A stretch of 64,000 bases of DNA from Pelagisphaera sp964404745 (GTDB taxonomy: Bacteria; Verrucomicrobiota; Verrucomicrobiia; Opitutales; Opitutaceae). The notes beneath the pieces were generated by a model. It had not been told where the DNA came from and did not search any database. It saw only the letters and a list, made by a program, of their open reading frames with translations. Shown here piece after piece: positions 8,052 through 17,574 of this stretch. Each line of letters starts with the position of its first letter. Within the stretch, counting starts at the first letter, position 1. Where the stretch lies: NCBI GenBank assembly GCA_964404745.1, contig CAYOLG010000008.1:74375-138374 (forward strand). The letters run 5' to 3'. A program made the translations under genes and the position numbers.

Positions 8052-9359
8052 TCAGTCGTAAAGCCAATAGGCTTGGCTTTGAATTTGGAATTGTTTGGCC
8101 TGGCGCTCCCAAACGCCGATGAAACCGGCTCGATTCGCTTGGGCGCCTTTGCCAGAAATCTCACTCCACCAGCTCGTCGAGCCCACATGCTTGTTGAACA
8201 ACTCCATTTGCGTATTCGGGGCGCTTGAGAATGGGTTTACAGGATCGAACAAAGCTGTGATTTGCATCATGTGAAAACTGAGCTCCGTCGGGCGCCAAGC
8301 TCTCCAGTCTGTAACTTTCACATATAGGCCGGTGTCGCCTTCGCTGAGCGGCTTTCGCTCGAATTCGATACCTGGTATAGCCCTCCGCTTCAGCTCGCGT
8401 TCTAATTGGTCGAGGGTCGCGTTTTTGTGGGTCAAGATTCGGAAAGGGTATTCGCTACCGATGCCGTGCTTGAAATTTCCTAATTGGGCGCCGAGCCCGG
8501 TCATAGCGTACCCAACTGCCGATGGAAAATCGGGGATGTTGGGGGACGGGGCGATCCACTTCAATCCCAGCATAGGCCAGCTCATGTATCGATTCCATCC
8601 GTCCATAGTGACCACAGTCAGCTTGCCAGACCGTCGCTGCAGATCGGTGATATTCAAGATTCCCGGCTTCGAAACAGACATCCTAGCCAGCTCGCCTATG
8701 GTCAGTCCGTGGACATATGGAATCGAGAAGGCCCCTACGTAGCTATGCCAGCGCCTCTCGACGATAGGCCCATCGACTTTCAGGCCTCCGAGCGGATTGG
8801 GGCGGTCCAAGATAACTACCTCGACTCCGTTTTCGTAGGCCGCTTCGAGAGCCAACTTCATGCAGCTAATAAATGTGTAGGATCGCGTGCCAATGTCTTG
8901 GAGATCGACGACGATAACGTCGATACTGGCCAGCATGTTGGGGGTTGGTTTCCGATATTTTCCATAGAGCGAATACACCGGTAGTCCCGTTCTAGGATCG
9001 ATGGCGTTATCTATGGGCTCGTTAGCCTTCTCATTCCCGTAAATTCCGTGTTCGGGTCCGAAAAGAGCCACCAGATTCACAGCCCGATTCTGGTGAAGGA
9101 TGCGAACCGTGGAAATTCCAAGACGATTGACACCAGCGGGATGAGTTAGAAGGCCCACCCGTTTGCCGAGTAGAGGGGCGAATCCCTGGTCAGCGAGGAC
9201 GTCGATTCCTAGCTTGATTTGCGTTCGATAGGGATTGGTTCCGGCCTGGCTCTGAATCGCCGCCTGGAAAATCGTATTGGAATTTTGGGGAATTAGCGTT
9301 TGAGCCAGCAGCGATTGCGTGGCAATCAGCATCGCGATGATCGGAAGTGCGCGTATCAT
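8052..9359 (-). CDS. namZ: Exo-beta-N-acetylmuramidase NamZ family (DUF1343), exported
   Basis: 435 residues with a signal peptide (hydrophobic about 4-18, ending LLAQ). The body carries the DUF1343 signatures: GKRVGLLTHPAGVN, FGPEHGIYG, VVDLQDIGTRSYTF and DRPNPLGG. DUF1343 includes NamZ, which removes N-acetylmuramic acid from non-reducing ends of peptidoglycan fragments (GH171). That places it in the periplasm or outside the cell, in wall recycling or in feeding on bacterial debris. No MurNAc kinase or etherase is seen next to it. The gene appears to be transcribed alone. The family call is firm. The exact activity is by homology. Confidence 0.88.
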   Translation of the reverse strand: MIRALPIIAMLIATQSLLAQTLIPQNSNTIFQAAIQSQAGTNPYRTQIKLGIDVLADQGFAPLLGKRVGLLTHPAGVNRLGISTVRILHQNRAVNLVALFGPEHGIYGNEKANEPIDNAIDPRTGLPVYSLYGKYRKPTPNMLASIDVIVVDLQDIGTRSYTFISCMKLALEAAYENGVEVVILDRPNPLGGLKVDGPIVERRWHSYVGAFSIPYVHGLTIGELARMSVSKPGILNITDLQRRSGKLTVVTMDGWNRYMSWPMLGLKWIAPSPNIPDFPSAVGYAMTGLGAQLGNFKHGIGSEYPFRILTHKNATLDQLERELKRRAIPGIEFERKPLSEGDTGLYVKVTDWRAWRPTELSFHMMQITALFDPVNPFSSAPNTQMELFNKHVGSTSWWSEISGKGAQANRAGFIGVWERQAKQFQIQSQAYWLYD

Positions 9360-9435
9360 AGGAATTGATCGAGCGGATTTCCCGCTCTAGGTCGGAAAGG
9401 TTTAGCATGTTTGCAGCAAGGGGCAAACCGGAATG

Positions 9436-9999
9436 CTACTTTTTCGGCATTCTCTGCAGATGAATGGGATGCTTTTTCGCCTGAATGATGGCAAAGCGGT
9501 AAATCATATCGAGAAGAAATGCGATTGCGATCCCCGCTATGATGCCGCCGGTTACCAGCGAGAATGCGGTGTAGCCGATTTGGGAATCCACCACGTCGAG
9601 GCGCAGTGTTTTAATGATGCGATCCCCGAGCAAAGCAAGGGCCGGGTAAACGGCCCACATAGTGGCGAGATTCGTTACCAGCTGGGCTCCCATAATCACC
9701 GGCAAATTGGCCCTCAGTACCCAGGCAGAAGCCAAAGCGAGGATGAACTGGATTCCCACAATAGGCAAGAAGGCGATAACGAACCCGAGGTACAAGGCTA
9801 AGCTCACCTCTCGAATTCGGAATGACCATAAGTAGGGGCGCGTCCGAGCTGTTTCAGCGAACCATTTGAGTACTGGCCAGCGGTGGAGCGTAGCCTTGCG
9901 AGGCAAAGGTCGCAGCAATTGTTTAGCCCGCCTGATGCGAAGCCGTTTCTGAGCCCGCGCCTCTTGCTCGTATATGTAATCGGGTTCGGCGACATTCAT
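9436..9999 (-). CDS. DUF2062 membrane protein
   Basis: 187 residues. A basic N-terminal tail (residues 15-40, rich in Arg and Lys) is followed by SLALYLGFVIAFLPIVGIQF, the DUF2062 hallmark, with hydrophobic segments at about 67-90, 98-120 and 145-168. A basic tail closes it. DUF2062 proteins are small inner-membrane proteins with no settled function, sometimes fused to or near glycosyltransferases. Here the neighbours are a muramidase and glycerate kinase, which give no clear clue. The start at 9999 is chosen because no later Met precedes the conserved region closely. Confidence 0.8.
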   Translation of the reverse strand: MNVAEPDYIYEQEARAQKRLRIRRAKQLLRPLPRKATLHRWPVLKWFAETARTRPYLWSFRIREVSLALYLGFVIAFLPIVGIQFILALASAWVLRANLPVIMGAQLVTNLATMWAVYPALALLGDRIIKTLRLDVVDSQIGYTAFSLVTGGIIAGIAIAFLLDMIYRFAIIQAKKHPIHLQRMPKK

Positions 10000-10159
10000 G
10001 GGCTTATCGTTCGATTAGTTCAGAGTTGTCAGTTCGTTTGGCTGATTGCGTCGCAAAATGGGCGATCGACTTGGTTTGTTCAAATCCGACACCGCGTTTT
10101 AATGATTGTTTATTCCAAGCGAGTAAATCGGCCCGGTTTCGGAAGTCTGTAGCTGCCGA

Positions 10160-11338
10160 CTAAGCCGTTTGGCCGAAATATTGCCGAATCGCCTTTCTCA
10201 AGTTTTCCTCTGTCTTTTGGAGGGCCTCGGCAAGCGGTAGGCCAGGCGGGGAGATTTGGCAAAGGGATGATTGGGGAATGGGGCTTTTCGCAATCTGGCC
10301 AATGCATCCGGCCAAAACCAGGAGCCGTTTGCTATGGGCGAGAGTTTCTAGAGAAAGCTCGCCGGGTCCCTTGCCATGGAGGGATGATTCGTCAAAGCGG
10401 CCTTCGCCGGTGAGCACCCAGTCGGCGCGAGAAAATTTTTCCTCCAAACTAATCCACGCTTTGACGAGCTGGTAGCCGGAAATGATACGGGCCCCGAGAC
10501 CCACTTTGAGCCCGAAGGCCGCTCCGCCTGCCGCGCCAGTCCCATTTTCTCTGGGCGAGGCTGGGTAGGTGCCGCTAGTCGCGTTGAGCAGCTCGGCCAG
10601 TCGTTCAGTTTCAGATTCGAGTTCTGGCAAGCGGTCCTTGGTGAGGCCTTTTTGCGGTCCGAAAATGGCTGCGGCTCCCCGACTGCCAAGCAAGGGGTTT
10701 TCGACATCGCAGGCTAGGCGGATTTGGAATGAGTTAGGAAGGATGGGAGCTGGTAGCGAAATCCTCGCGATCCGCGGCCATATTCTTGGAACAGGCGCCT
10801 CATCGATTTCATTGCCACTCGCATCGTGGAAACGGTATCCAAGCCTCCACAGCGCTCCGAGAGCCAGATCGTGGGTTGCGGAGCCTCCCAGACCGATGAT
10901 GGCTCCTCCAGCCCCTTGCTCGTGGGCGCTCCTTATCAATTCCCCCAAACCTGCCGTAGTTGTGTTCCAGGGCGAGCGCCCTTCGATAGGCGTGAGGGCG
11001 ATTCCACTGCTCTCTGCCATTTCGATTACCGCAACTTGATCGATGCTCTTTTGCCAATCCAGCAATTGACGAGCTGAAAGGGGAATTTTGTTCTCAGGGA
11101 CGATGCCGAAACCAGCATTGACGGGCTTTTGCAGAGGATCGGTTACGGTTGCCTTATGGAATTCGCCGTCGAGAATTCCAGTAAGGGTGTCGCAGAAACC
11201 GTCGCCTCCGTCAGCTAATGGGGCTGTCTCGATTCGCCATTGAGGATGAAGTTCGCTCAGTTCGCTTGCGACGATACGGGAGGCGTCCCGGGCGGAAAGA
11301 GCGTCTTTGAATTTGTCGAGAGCTACGAGCGCCTGCAT
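10160..11338 (-). CDS. Glycerate kinase (GarK/GlxK type)
   Basis: 392 residues. The start LVALDKFKDALSA corresponds to the family's PDSFKGSLSA-type N-terminus. PLADGGDGFCDTL is the nucleotide-site signature, and GLGGSATHDLALGAL is the conserved glycine loop. The enzyme phosphorylates D-glycerate, usually to 2-phosphoglycerate, linking sugar-acid breakdown to lower glycolysis. A partner pathway gene (tartronate semialdehyde reductase or similar) is not adjacent. However, the window also encodes a sugar-acid dehydratase (38124-40085), so sugar-acid catabolism is plausible. The substrate class is well supported. The 2- versus 3-phosphate product is not decided by sequence alone. Confidence 0.88.
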   Translation of the reverse strand: MQALVALDKFKDALSARDASRIVASELSELHPQWRIETAPLADGGDGFCDTLTGILDGEFHKATVTDPLQKPVNAGFGIVPENKIPLSARQLLDWQKSIDQVAVIEMAESSGIALTPIEGRSPWNTTTAGLGELIRSAHEQGAGGAIIGLGGSATHDLALGALWRLGYRFHDASGNEIDEAPVPRIWPRIARISLPAPILPNSFQIRLACDVENPLLGSRGAAAIFGPQKGLTKDRLPELESETERLAELLNATSGTYPASPRENGTGAAGGAAFGLKVGLGARIISGYQLVKAWISLEEKFSRADWVLTGEGRFDESSLHGKGPGELSLETLAHSKRLLVLAGCIGQIAKSPIPQSSLCQISPPGLPLAEALQKTEENLRKAIRQYFGQTA

Positions 11339-11368
11339 CTAAAAACAAGAATGGATGCGCGAATGCGT

Positions 11369-11866
11369 TCAGGGGGCGGTTTTAAGCTCGGAACGGACGT
11401 CTTTGACGTAGCGCGTGTCCAAAGCGATATCCCGGGCTTTTCGCTCTTCGGCTCGGGACGAGACCTCTCCAGAAAGCACCACTGATCCATCCACAACCTC
11501 GATCTCGATGCGGGCAGCATCGATCGAGGAATCAAGCTTTAGACGTCCGCTAATCGCCGCTTTGATGCCCGCGTCCTTGGCGGAATCGATGATCTCCTTG
11601 CCTTTCTCGGCGATCTCCTCCCGCTCCTCGCGCGCATTCTCGATTAGGGTATTGGCGCCTTCTTTGAGACGGTCAGCGACCTTGCCGGTGGATTCGGCCG
11701 CTTTATCTTTCAACTCCTTCATTGGCGATTCGGAATAGCTGGCGCTATCGGATTCGCGATCGGGCAGGGATAGGGCCGACTTAAAAGACTCGGGATCACT
11801 GTAATAGGCCGTTATCATCGCTCCAATGAAAACGCCGAGCAGGAGGGCGGTGAAAAAAGTTTTCAT
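11369..11866 (-). CDS. BON-domain protein with N-terminal membrane anchor
   Basis: 165 residues from the ATG at 11866. This start is preferred over 12 codons upstream because MKTFFTALLLGVFIGAMI gives an immediate membrane anchor or signal. A charged, probably helical or coiled-coil middle (about 45-95; KDKAAESTGKVADRLKE) leads to a C-terminal BON domain (about 98-163; VDGSVVLSGEVSS). BON domains bind lipid or are found in envelope stress proteins such as OsmY. The ORF follows 30 bp upstream of glycerate kinase, so the two may be co-transcribed. It is probably a periplasmic or membrane-linked envelope protein. Confidence 0.75.
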   Translation of the reverse strand: MKTFFTALLLGVFIGAMITAYYSDPESFKSALSLPDRESDSASYSESPMKELKDKAAESTGKVADRLKEGANTLIENAREEREEIAEKGKEIIDSAKDAGIKAAISGRLKLDSSIDAARIEIEVVDGSVVLSGEVSSRAEERKARDIALDTRYVKDVRSELKTAP

Positions 11867-11986
11867 AGCTATGGAAATTCGTTTCGCCCCTATCCTCTCC
11901 AAGCTGCGGGTTTAGTCAATGAGGGATGACCAGCCGCAATTTATATTGCATTGGACACAACTGGGAATTCACGAAAGTATAGGCCC

Positions 11987-13012
11987 ATGATTTCGCACCG
12001 GTTTTTCTTGGCTTGGATCGCAATATTCTTTGGAGGGGCGAATTTCGCTTGGACGAATACGGACGTTCCGAGTAATTATCCCACCATTGGCCAGATCAAC
12101 AAAATGGATGATCGCTTGGACCTGTTGATTGATCCCGATGCGGAGATAGAGGTGATCGCCTCGGGATTCGTTTGGTCGGAGGGGCCTGCCTGGAACAAGC
12201 AGGGTTCATTTCTCGTATTTTCGGATATTCCTAGGAACGTAGTTATGAAATGGAGCGAGATCGAAGGCTTGAGCGTTTTCATGAAGCCTTCTGGATATAC
12301 TGGCATCGTCGATTACGGTCGCGAGCCAGGAAGCAATGGACTGCTTTTCGATTCCGAGGGGCGCCTGACGCTGTGCGAGCATGGGGACCGACGAGTGTCC
12401 GTTCTCACCACTGGCGGAGGCAAGCGGACCCTGGCCGACAACTATCGCGGCAATCGTTTCAATAGCCCGAATGACCTCGTGTATGCCTCCAATGGCAACC
12501 TGTACTTTACCGATCCGATCTATGGGCTTCCCGATAGGGAAAACGATTCGAGGAGAGAGATGGATTATTGTGGCGTGTATTTGCTTCGTCCTGACGGTGA
12601 AGTCGTTTTGCTGACGAAAGATTTTACGCGCCCGAATGGTATTGGCCTCGCCCCGGATGAAAAAACGCTTTATGTTGCTCAATCCGATAGCGCCTCTCCA
12701 ATATGGAGGTCGTATCTAGTAAAAAATGATGGAACTTTGGGCCGGGGCGAAGTGTTTTTCGACGCCTTGCCCTATAAAGGCGATGGGGTGGGGAACCCGG
12801 ACGGGATGGCGATCGATCAAGATGGAAACCTCTGGGCGACAGGTCCGGGTGGCATTTATATCCTCTCGCCTGGCGGCGAACTTCTGGGACGCATTGAAAC
12901 GGGAGAGCATTCCAGCAATTGCGCCTGGGGGGATGACGGATCCACGCTTTACATGACTGTAGACATGTTCGTTTGCCGCGTCAAAACGCGTGTCAAGGGA
13001 ATAGGATTCTAG
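11987..13012 (+). CDS. Exported SMP-30/gluconolactonase-family protein
   Basis: 341 residues from the ATG at 11987, which begins a signal peptide (FFLAWIAIFFGGANFAW). An upstream TTG in frame is less likely. The rest is a six-bladed propeller of the SMP-30/gluconolactonase/LRE type: SEGPAWNKQGSFLVFSDIP (metal-binding Glu), FNSPNDLVYASNGNLYFTDP (Asn/Asp ligands), FTRPNGIGLAPDEKTLYVAQ and GNPDGMAIDQDGNLW. Family members hydrolyse sugar lactones using Ca or Zn. With the signal peptide the site of action would be the periplasm. An inverted repeat at 13024-13066 follows the stop. Confidence 0.87.
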   Translation: MISHRFFLAWIAIFFGGANFAWTNTDVPSNYPTIGQINKMDDRLDLLIDPDAEIEVIASGFVWSEGPAWNKQGSFLVFSDIPRNVVMKWSEIEGLSVFMKPSGYTGIVDYGREPGSNGLLFDSEGRLTLCEHGDRRVSVLTTGGGKRTLADNYRGNRFNSPNDLVYASNGNLYFTDPIYGLPDRENDSRREMDYCGVYLLRPDGEVVLLTKDFTRPNGIGLAPDEKTLYVAQSDSASPIWRSYLVKNDGTLGRGEVFFDALPYKGDGVGNPDGMAIDQDGNLWATGPGGIYILSPGGELLGRIETGEHSSNCAWGDDGSTLYMTVDMFVCRVKTRVKGIGF

Positions 13013-13023
13013 AAACCTTCCCT

Positions 13024-13066
13024 TATGCCATCCGACATTTGCCCATTCTTTTTGGCGGATGGCATA
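13024..13066. repeat. Inverted repeat after the lactonase gene, sharing a block with 22191-22209
   Basis: 11-bp arms TATGCCATCCG (13024-13034) and CGGATGGCATA (13056-13066). The loop and second arm contain a 19-base block (13044-13062) that recurs exactly at 22191-22209, so this is one copy of a dispersed intergenic element. It may also act as a terminator for the gene ending at 13012. Confidence 0.6.
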
Positions 13067-13122
13067 AATCGTCCTCAGCCGCCCTGAGATGGGTTATGTG
13101 ATAGGGTATAGTCTGCCGCTTT

Positions 13123-14316
13123 CTACGAGACGTCCACTTCTATCAACACGGGTTTGGAACCGAGGTCTTCTAGCCAGCAGACACGCTCGGATACCATATC
13201 TAGCTTCAGCCAGAATTTGCCTGGCTTGTCTACGTGAAGAGGGACATCCGCCTCGAAACGTTCGCCGGGCTCCAGTTCTCTGGGAATGGGAAAGCGGGTG
13301 TTATCCTTGAGCACTTCCTGGCTGTCATAGTCGAGCAAGCGGGATGCAATGTTCATTACGCCAATGAAGTGCTCGTTCTTGGCCAGCCATCTGGAGTCGC
13401 CCGTATTGGTTACCGTAACATGGACGTTTCTTCGCTCTCCAGCTTTCAATGATAGCCGCGTTTGATCGCAGGTCAGCCTATGATTGAGCCCGCTGGAGGC
13501 ATAGCGGCTGTCGTTCAGGGGTTTGCCTTTCTGAAAAAAGAATACCCCGCTGTTTCGCTGAAATCCGGTGATCGAATTTCGCATGCTCTTTGGGGCGGCT
13601 CCCGAAACGCATTTTCGCCATTCGCCATAGCTTAACACGTAATCAGGACAAGCGGCGACTTTGAATACGGGCTCCTCGAAGCCAGCTTGCTGAAATTGAG
13701 AAGCGAGTTCGTCCATATCGAGGTCATTCTCGAGAACATTGAATTCGCGCATCTCGCGTTGCGAGTCCGCTGTCGTCGAGTGGGGCCCGATCGGCTCGTT
13801 AAACGAGATGGAGCCGCCATTTCTCAATACGCGATAGAACTCCTGGATGATCTCGTTTTGATTGGGGACATGGTGAAAGGCATCGAAACAGATGATTCGG
13901 TCGATCTCCTCATCCTCAGTTGGGATTCGAATTCCGTTGAAAAGACGCGTATCCCAAGAAGCCAGAGGCCTGTTGGGTATCGGGTAATCCTCAAAAAGGC
14001 GACGACCGAGGCGTAGAGCTTCTTCGGATACGTCTGTAGCGATTACGGAGCACCCCATTTGCCAAATCGCCTTGGAAATCCAGCAGGTGCCGGCTCCGAA
14101 GTCGAGCACCTTCATCCCCGGAGCGAGTCGAAGACCCTCGAGTATTAGCCCTAGGCGAACCAGCAATTGAGGAGCATGATTGGGCATGGAGAATGGTTTG
14201 CCCATCTGGATCTCCGCCGCAGGAAGCTTTTTGTAGTACTCATCTGAATACCGATTAAAGTCATCAATGCTGAGCTCTTCAATCAGCTTTTTGGGATCGA
14301 TAAGTTCAGAATTCAT
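13123..14316 (-). CDS. SAM-dependent methyltransferase with C-terminal Ig-like domain
   Basis: 397 residues. The class I methyltransferase core has motif I VLDFGAGTCWISKAI at about residue 90, then IATDVSEEAL and CFDAFHHVPNQNEII. The C-terminal ~110 residues form a beta-rich segment (SLKAGERRNVHVTVTNTGDS, then a final WLEDLGSKPVLIEVDVS). That tail is like the Ig-like modules found at the ends of some bacterial glycan-modifying enzymes. The methyl acceptor is unknown. A polysaccharide or glycolipid substrate is a guess from the tail. The gene is not closely linked to the fucose genes of this window. Confidence 0.75.
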   Translation of the reverse strand: MNSELIDPKKLIEELSIDDFNRYSDEYYKKLPAAEIQMGKPFSMPNHAPQLLVRLGLILEGLRLAPGMKVLDFGAGTCWISKAIWQMGCSVIATDVSEEALRLGRRLFEDYPIPNRPLASWDTRLFNGIRIPTEDEEIDRIICFDAFHHVPNQNEIIQEFYRVLRNGGSISFNEPIGPHSTTADSQREMREFNVLENDLDMDELASQFQQAGFEEPVFKVAACPDYVLSYGEWRKCVSGAAPKSMRNSITGFQRNSGVFFFQKGKPLNDSRYASSGLNHRLTCDQTRLSLKAGERRNVHVTVTNTGDSRWLAKNEHFIGVMNIASRLLDYDSQEVLKDNTRFPIPRELEPGERFEADVPLHVDKPGKFWLKLDMVSERVCWLEDLGSKPVLIEVDVS

Positions 14317-14349
14317 CTTAGATTCCCGGGGTCGGGGTCCCCTGCCGTT

Positions 14350-14484
14350 TTAAGAAAAGAAACAGCCTGCAGGGTCTTCGGTGGTTGAGGACTCTAAGCC
14401 AAGACAATTTTCGGTTTCTGCGGCCTTCGCAAGCGCAAGCCCTATGATCGAAACTAGCAAGGCAGGTTTGGCTGACGCAGTCAT
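14350..14484 (-). CDS. Possible 44-residue peptide after rng
   Basis: An ATG at 14484 lies three bases after the RNase G stop on the same strand. The peptide has a hydrophobic N-terminal half (KPALLVSIIGLALAKA) and an acidic, Cys-containing C-terminal half. The tight spacing suggests translational coupling, but the length is short and no family is recognised. It could be a chance ORF. Confidence 0.3.
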   Translation of the reverse strand: MTASAKPALLVSIIGLALAKAAETENCLGLESSTTEDPAGCFFS

Positions 14485-14487
14485 TTT

Positions 14488-16233
14488 TTATCCATAAGCT
14501 GCTCCTGTATCCACATCAATAATGCGATAATTTTCGACGTGAAAGTGAGGATCGGAGCGGAAGGTGAGCTGAGCGTGGTAGTCCTTTTCCAGACTTATGA
14601 GCAAATCGGCATCTTCCTCCCTGAGGCGGTCGATGATCGCGGGGTTGACCAAGACGCGTAGCTTTATGGGCTTGTCTGGATCCGTGGCTCGATTGCGAGC
14701 CCGACGGACGATTCCCGAGAGTTTCCGCTGCAGCTCGACACTGACTGTGGTAGCGGATTTCACGATACCTTTTCCGCGACAGTAAGGGCAATCTGTATAC
14801 AACCCAGAAGACACGCTTTCCTGCATTCGCTGCCGGGTCATTTGCATGATGCCCAAAGGGGAGATCGGCAGTATATGCGTTTTCGCTTTGTCCAAGGCCA
14901 TGTGGCGGCGCATCTGACTCAGTATCGCGTTCCGATGCTTCCGTTGCTTCATATCGATAAAATCGATGATGATCAGCCCGCCGATGTTTCGCAGGCGTAT
15001 TTGCCGTGCGATCTCCGCCGCCGCTTCGCTATTTACCTGGAATATCGTATTGGTCTCGTTCCCCTTGTTCTTGTGGGAGCCGGTATTGACGTCGATGGCG
15101 ATAAGGGCTTCGGTTTCGTCAATTACGATTGCGCCTCCTGATGGTAGCGGGACTGCCCTTTGGAACGTTTGCTCTATCTGATTCTCAATATTGTACCGTT
15201 CGAAAATAGGGATGCTATCCGTATACAAGTGGATCTTGTTGGTCGAGCGCTTGGAAATTTGGCTGACGTCATCGATGACCGACTTGTGGTCTTCAGGGTT
15301 GTCTATCAGTACGCGGTCAATCTTTTCGGTGAGGAAGTCTCGAACCGTTCGCTCGCTGAGATCTGGCTCCTTGTACAGGCAGGAGGGCGCTTTGACGGTG
15401 TCGATCTTGTTTTGGATCTTATCCCAAGTTTTCAGCATTATGTGCAGGTCCCTGACGAAGTAGCGGGCTTTTTTCCCCTCGCCGGCGGTTCGCACGATTA
15501 CACCCATTCCTTCGGGAATGGTGAGATCCTGGATGATTTTTTTGAGGCGATTCCGTTCTTTGGGATCCTCGATTTTCCGAGAAATGCCGCATTGGTCTGA
15601 GTAGGGCATCAATACAAGAAAACGTCCAGGCAAGGAAAGATTTGTCGTGGTTCGGGGCCCCTTGGTTCCGATCGGGCCTTTGGTCACCTGGATGACGATT
15701 TCGGTGCCAATCGGGTAGTGGCTGGGGATATCCTTGATCGTGATCTTCTTTTTGTTCTTTATGTTTTTGGATCGGTTGACCCGCACTACTTCGACGGAGG
15801 AATCCGCGGCCTGTGGCAGGATGTCCCAGTAGTGCAAGAAGGCGTTTTTCGGCAGGCCGATGTCCACGAAGGCCGCCTTTAACCCTGGGTCGAGATTCTT
15901 GATTTTCCCCTTGAAGATACCTCCGACGATTCGCTGGGCGCTTCGGCGCCGCTCGATGTCGAATTTATCTAGGATGCCATCGACGAGGAGGCCGACACGC
16001 GTCTCCAATGGCTCGGCATTGATGATGAGTTCCCGGTAGGGTTCCTTCTCCTTTTTAAATTTCTCGACGATTTTCGTCAGAAGCGGGCGATTTTTGGATC
16101 GCTTGTTAGCTTCTTCTTTCAGTTTCGCCTGATCAACGGGCTTCGCTGGTTTCCGTGAGGGAGGGTTGCGAAGCTCTTCTTCGTGTTTGGTCGAGGGGTC
16201 CGTATTTTCGGTGTTGATGTTGTTTTCGCTCAT
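14488..16233 (-). CDS. rng: Ribonuclease E/G family endoribonuclease
   Basis: 581 residues. A charged N-terminal extension (1-65) precedes an S1-like RNA-binding region (IVGGIFKGKIKNLDPGLKAAFVDIG). The catalytic RNase E/G core follows, with the metal-binding aspartates in ETEALIAIDVNTGS and GGLIIIDFIDM. A Zn-link CPYCRGKG lies near residue 490 (E. coli RNase E: CPRC). No long C-terminal degradosome scaffold is present, so it is of the short, RNase G-like type. It processes rRNA and mRNA in the cytoplasm. It is separated from rodA (upstream on the same strand) by 87 bp. In many bacteria rng sits near mre/rod genes, which fits. Confidence 0.92.
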   Translation of the reverse strand: MSENNINTENTDPSTKHEEELRNPPSRKPAKPVDQAKLKEEANKRSKNRPLLTKIVEKFKKEKEPYRELIINAEPLETRVGLLVDGILDKFDIERRRSAQRIVGGIFKGKIKNLDPGLKAAFVDIGLPKNAFLHYWDILPQAADSSVEVVRVNRSKNIKNKKKITIKDIPSHYPIGTEIVIQVTKGPIGTKGPRTTTNLSLPGRFLVLMPYSDQCGISRKIEDPKERNRLKKIIQDLTIPEGMGVIVRTAGEGKKARYFVRDLHIMLKTWDKIQNKIDTVKAPSCLYKEPDLSERTVRDFLTEKIDRVLIDNPEDHKSVIDDVSQISKRSTNKIHLYTDSIPIFERYNIENQIEQTFQRAVPLPSGGAIVIDETEALIAIDVNTGSHKNKGNETNTIFQVNSEAAAEIARQIRLRNIGGLIIIDFIDMKQRKHRNAILSQMRRHMALDKAKTHILPISPLGIMQMTRQRMQESVSSGLYTDCPYCRGKGIVKSATTVSVELQRKLSGIVRRARNRATDPDKPIKLRVLVNPAIIDRLREEDADLLISLEKDYHAQLTFRSDPHFHVENYRIIDVDTGAAYG

Positions 16234-16320
16234 TCTGTAACGTTTCTGAGTTAGCAGAAGGCGCCGATTCGTGGTGGATAGACCGTGTTGAGATATGCTG
16301 CTCTAGGAATCGCATTTTTA

Positions 16321-17523
16321 TTAGAACTCCTTGCGAAATCTGTACACGCTTTGTGCCAGTCCTTGCAGGACGCAGCAGCTCACCATGAAGGTGCCTCCGT
16401 GACTTAAGAACGGGAGCGGTAGTCCGGTTATTGGCATCAACCCGATTGTCATTGCGATGTTAACAAAAACATGAATCGAAAACAGTGTCGCAACACCAAC
16501 AACCAAGAGCGTACCGAAGCGGTCGCGGGCGATCGTGGCGATGCGAATGCTGTTTCCAATAAGCAAACCGAATAGGGTGACGACGACTACGCTTCCCAAA
16601 AAGCCTGTTTCTTCCGCGAGGACGGAAAAAATGAAGTCGTTGTGGGCCACTGCCCGAGGCAGATAGCCCAGTTGGGCCTGGTTGCCATTAAGGTATCCTT
16701 TACCTAGGAGGCCACCAGAACCCACGGAAATTATCGATTGTTCCCGATTCCAGCCGGCGTCTCTTCGGTCGACCTTGTCGGGGAAAATAAAGCCCATAAT
16801 GCGCTGTCGCTGATAGTCCTTCAGAATGGGAATCCAGTAGGAAGGCTCCTTAACGACTTGCTCTTCTTTCGCCTCCGCTTTGGCGATGACGTATTCGCTA
16901 TACCGGTGAGTATCCCAAAGCACCAACCCTACCAGTACGGCAAAAATTGCGAAAGCTGCCGTAAAGAAGGACTTGGTTAGATTGGATGCGTACAGTTGGG
17001 CGAACACGACTGAAGGAATGACTAGCGCCGACCCAAGGTCGGGCTGGATCAAGATGAATAAGAATGGAATAGAAATCGCAAGCGCCATTTTCGCGAGGGT
17101 GAGGCGAGACTCCTTGATCGTTCCCATTTCTGATCTGGTAAGCAAACTGGCTCCAATCACCAGGCAAGCGAGCTTGGCTAGTTCGCTGGGCTGAACGGTG
17201 GTCACCCCGACGTCTAGCCAGCGTTTAGCATGATAGCGCGTGACTCCCAGAGGGGTGAATTCCACCAGGGCGAGGAGAAACAGCCCCAGCGAATAGAGCC
17301 AGTGTGAGTACTTTAAGAAGAGCTTGTAGTCGAAATAGGAGACCACTGCGTAGGCGCTCAATCCCACGAAGATCCAAACAATTTGCCGGATCCAGTCATT
17401 GCTTTGCTGGTAATGCTGGGCGCTGTAGATAAAGAATACGCCGATGACGGATAGGACGATCAGGCAAAGGGGCGAGATCAGATCGAATCGGGAATGGGAA
17501 TGGCTGACTGATGAGCGTGACAC
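16321..17523 (-). CDS. rodA: Rod shape-determining protein RodA (SEDS glycosyltransferase)
   Basis: 400 residues with about ten membrane segments. Conserved SEDS features include YHAKRWLDVGVTTVQPSEL near residue 105 (the W-polar-PSE motif), FPDKVDRRDAGWN, GKGYLNGNQAQLGYLPRA and the C-terminal TGLPLPFLSHGGT. RodA polymerises peptidoglycan glycan strands in the elongasome, with a class B PBP and MreCD. The length and the GYLPRA/VAHNDFIF block favour RodA over FtsW. The rng gene follows downstream. Other elongasome genes are not in the window. Confidence 0.92.
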   Translation of the reverse strand: MSRSSVSHSHSRFDLISPLCLIVLSVIGVFFIYSAQHYQQSNDWIRQIVWIFVGLSAYAVVSYFDYKLFLKYSHWLYSLGLFLLALVEFTPLGVTRYHAKRWLDVGVTTVQPSELAKLACLVIGASLLTRSEMGTIKESRLTLAKMALAISIPFLFILIQPDLGSALVIPSVVFAQLYASNLTKSFFTAAFAIFAVLVGLVLWDTHRYSEYVIAKAEAKEEQVVKEPSYWIPILKDYQRQRIMGFIFPDKVDRRDAGWNREQSIISVGSGGLLGKGYLNGNQAQLGYLPRAVAHNDFIFSVLAEETGFLGSVVVVTLFGLLIGNSIRIATIARDRFGTLLVVGVATLFSIHVFVNIAMTIGLMPITGLPLPFLSHGGTFMVSCCVLQGLAQSVYRFRKEF

Positions 17524-17574
17524 CTCTAGGACGGCAACAGGAGGCCGAGGTCCGATTGTTGAACGAGGGGAAGT

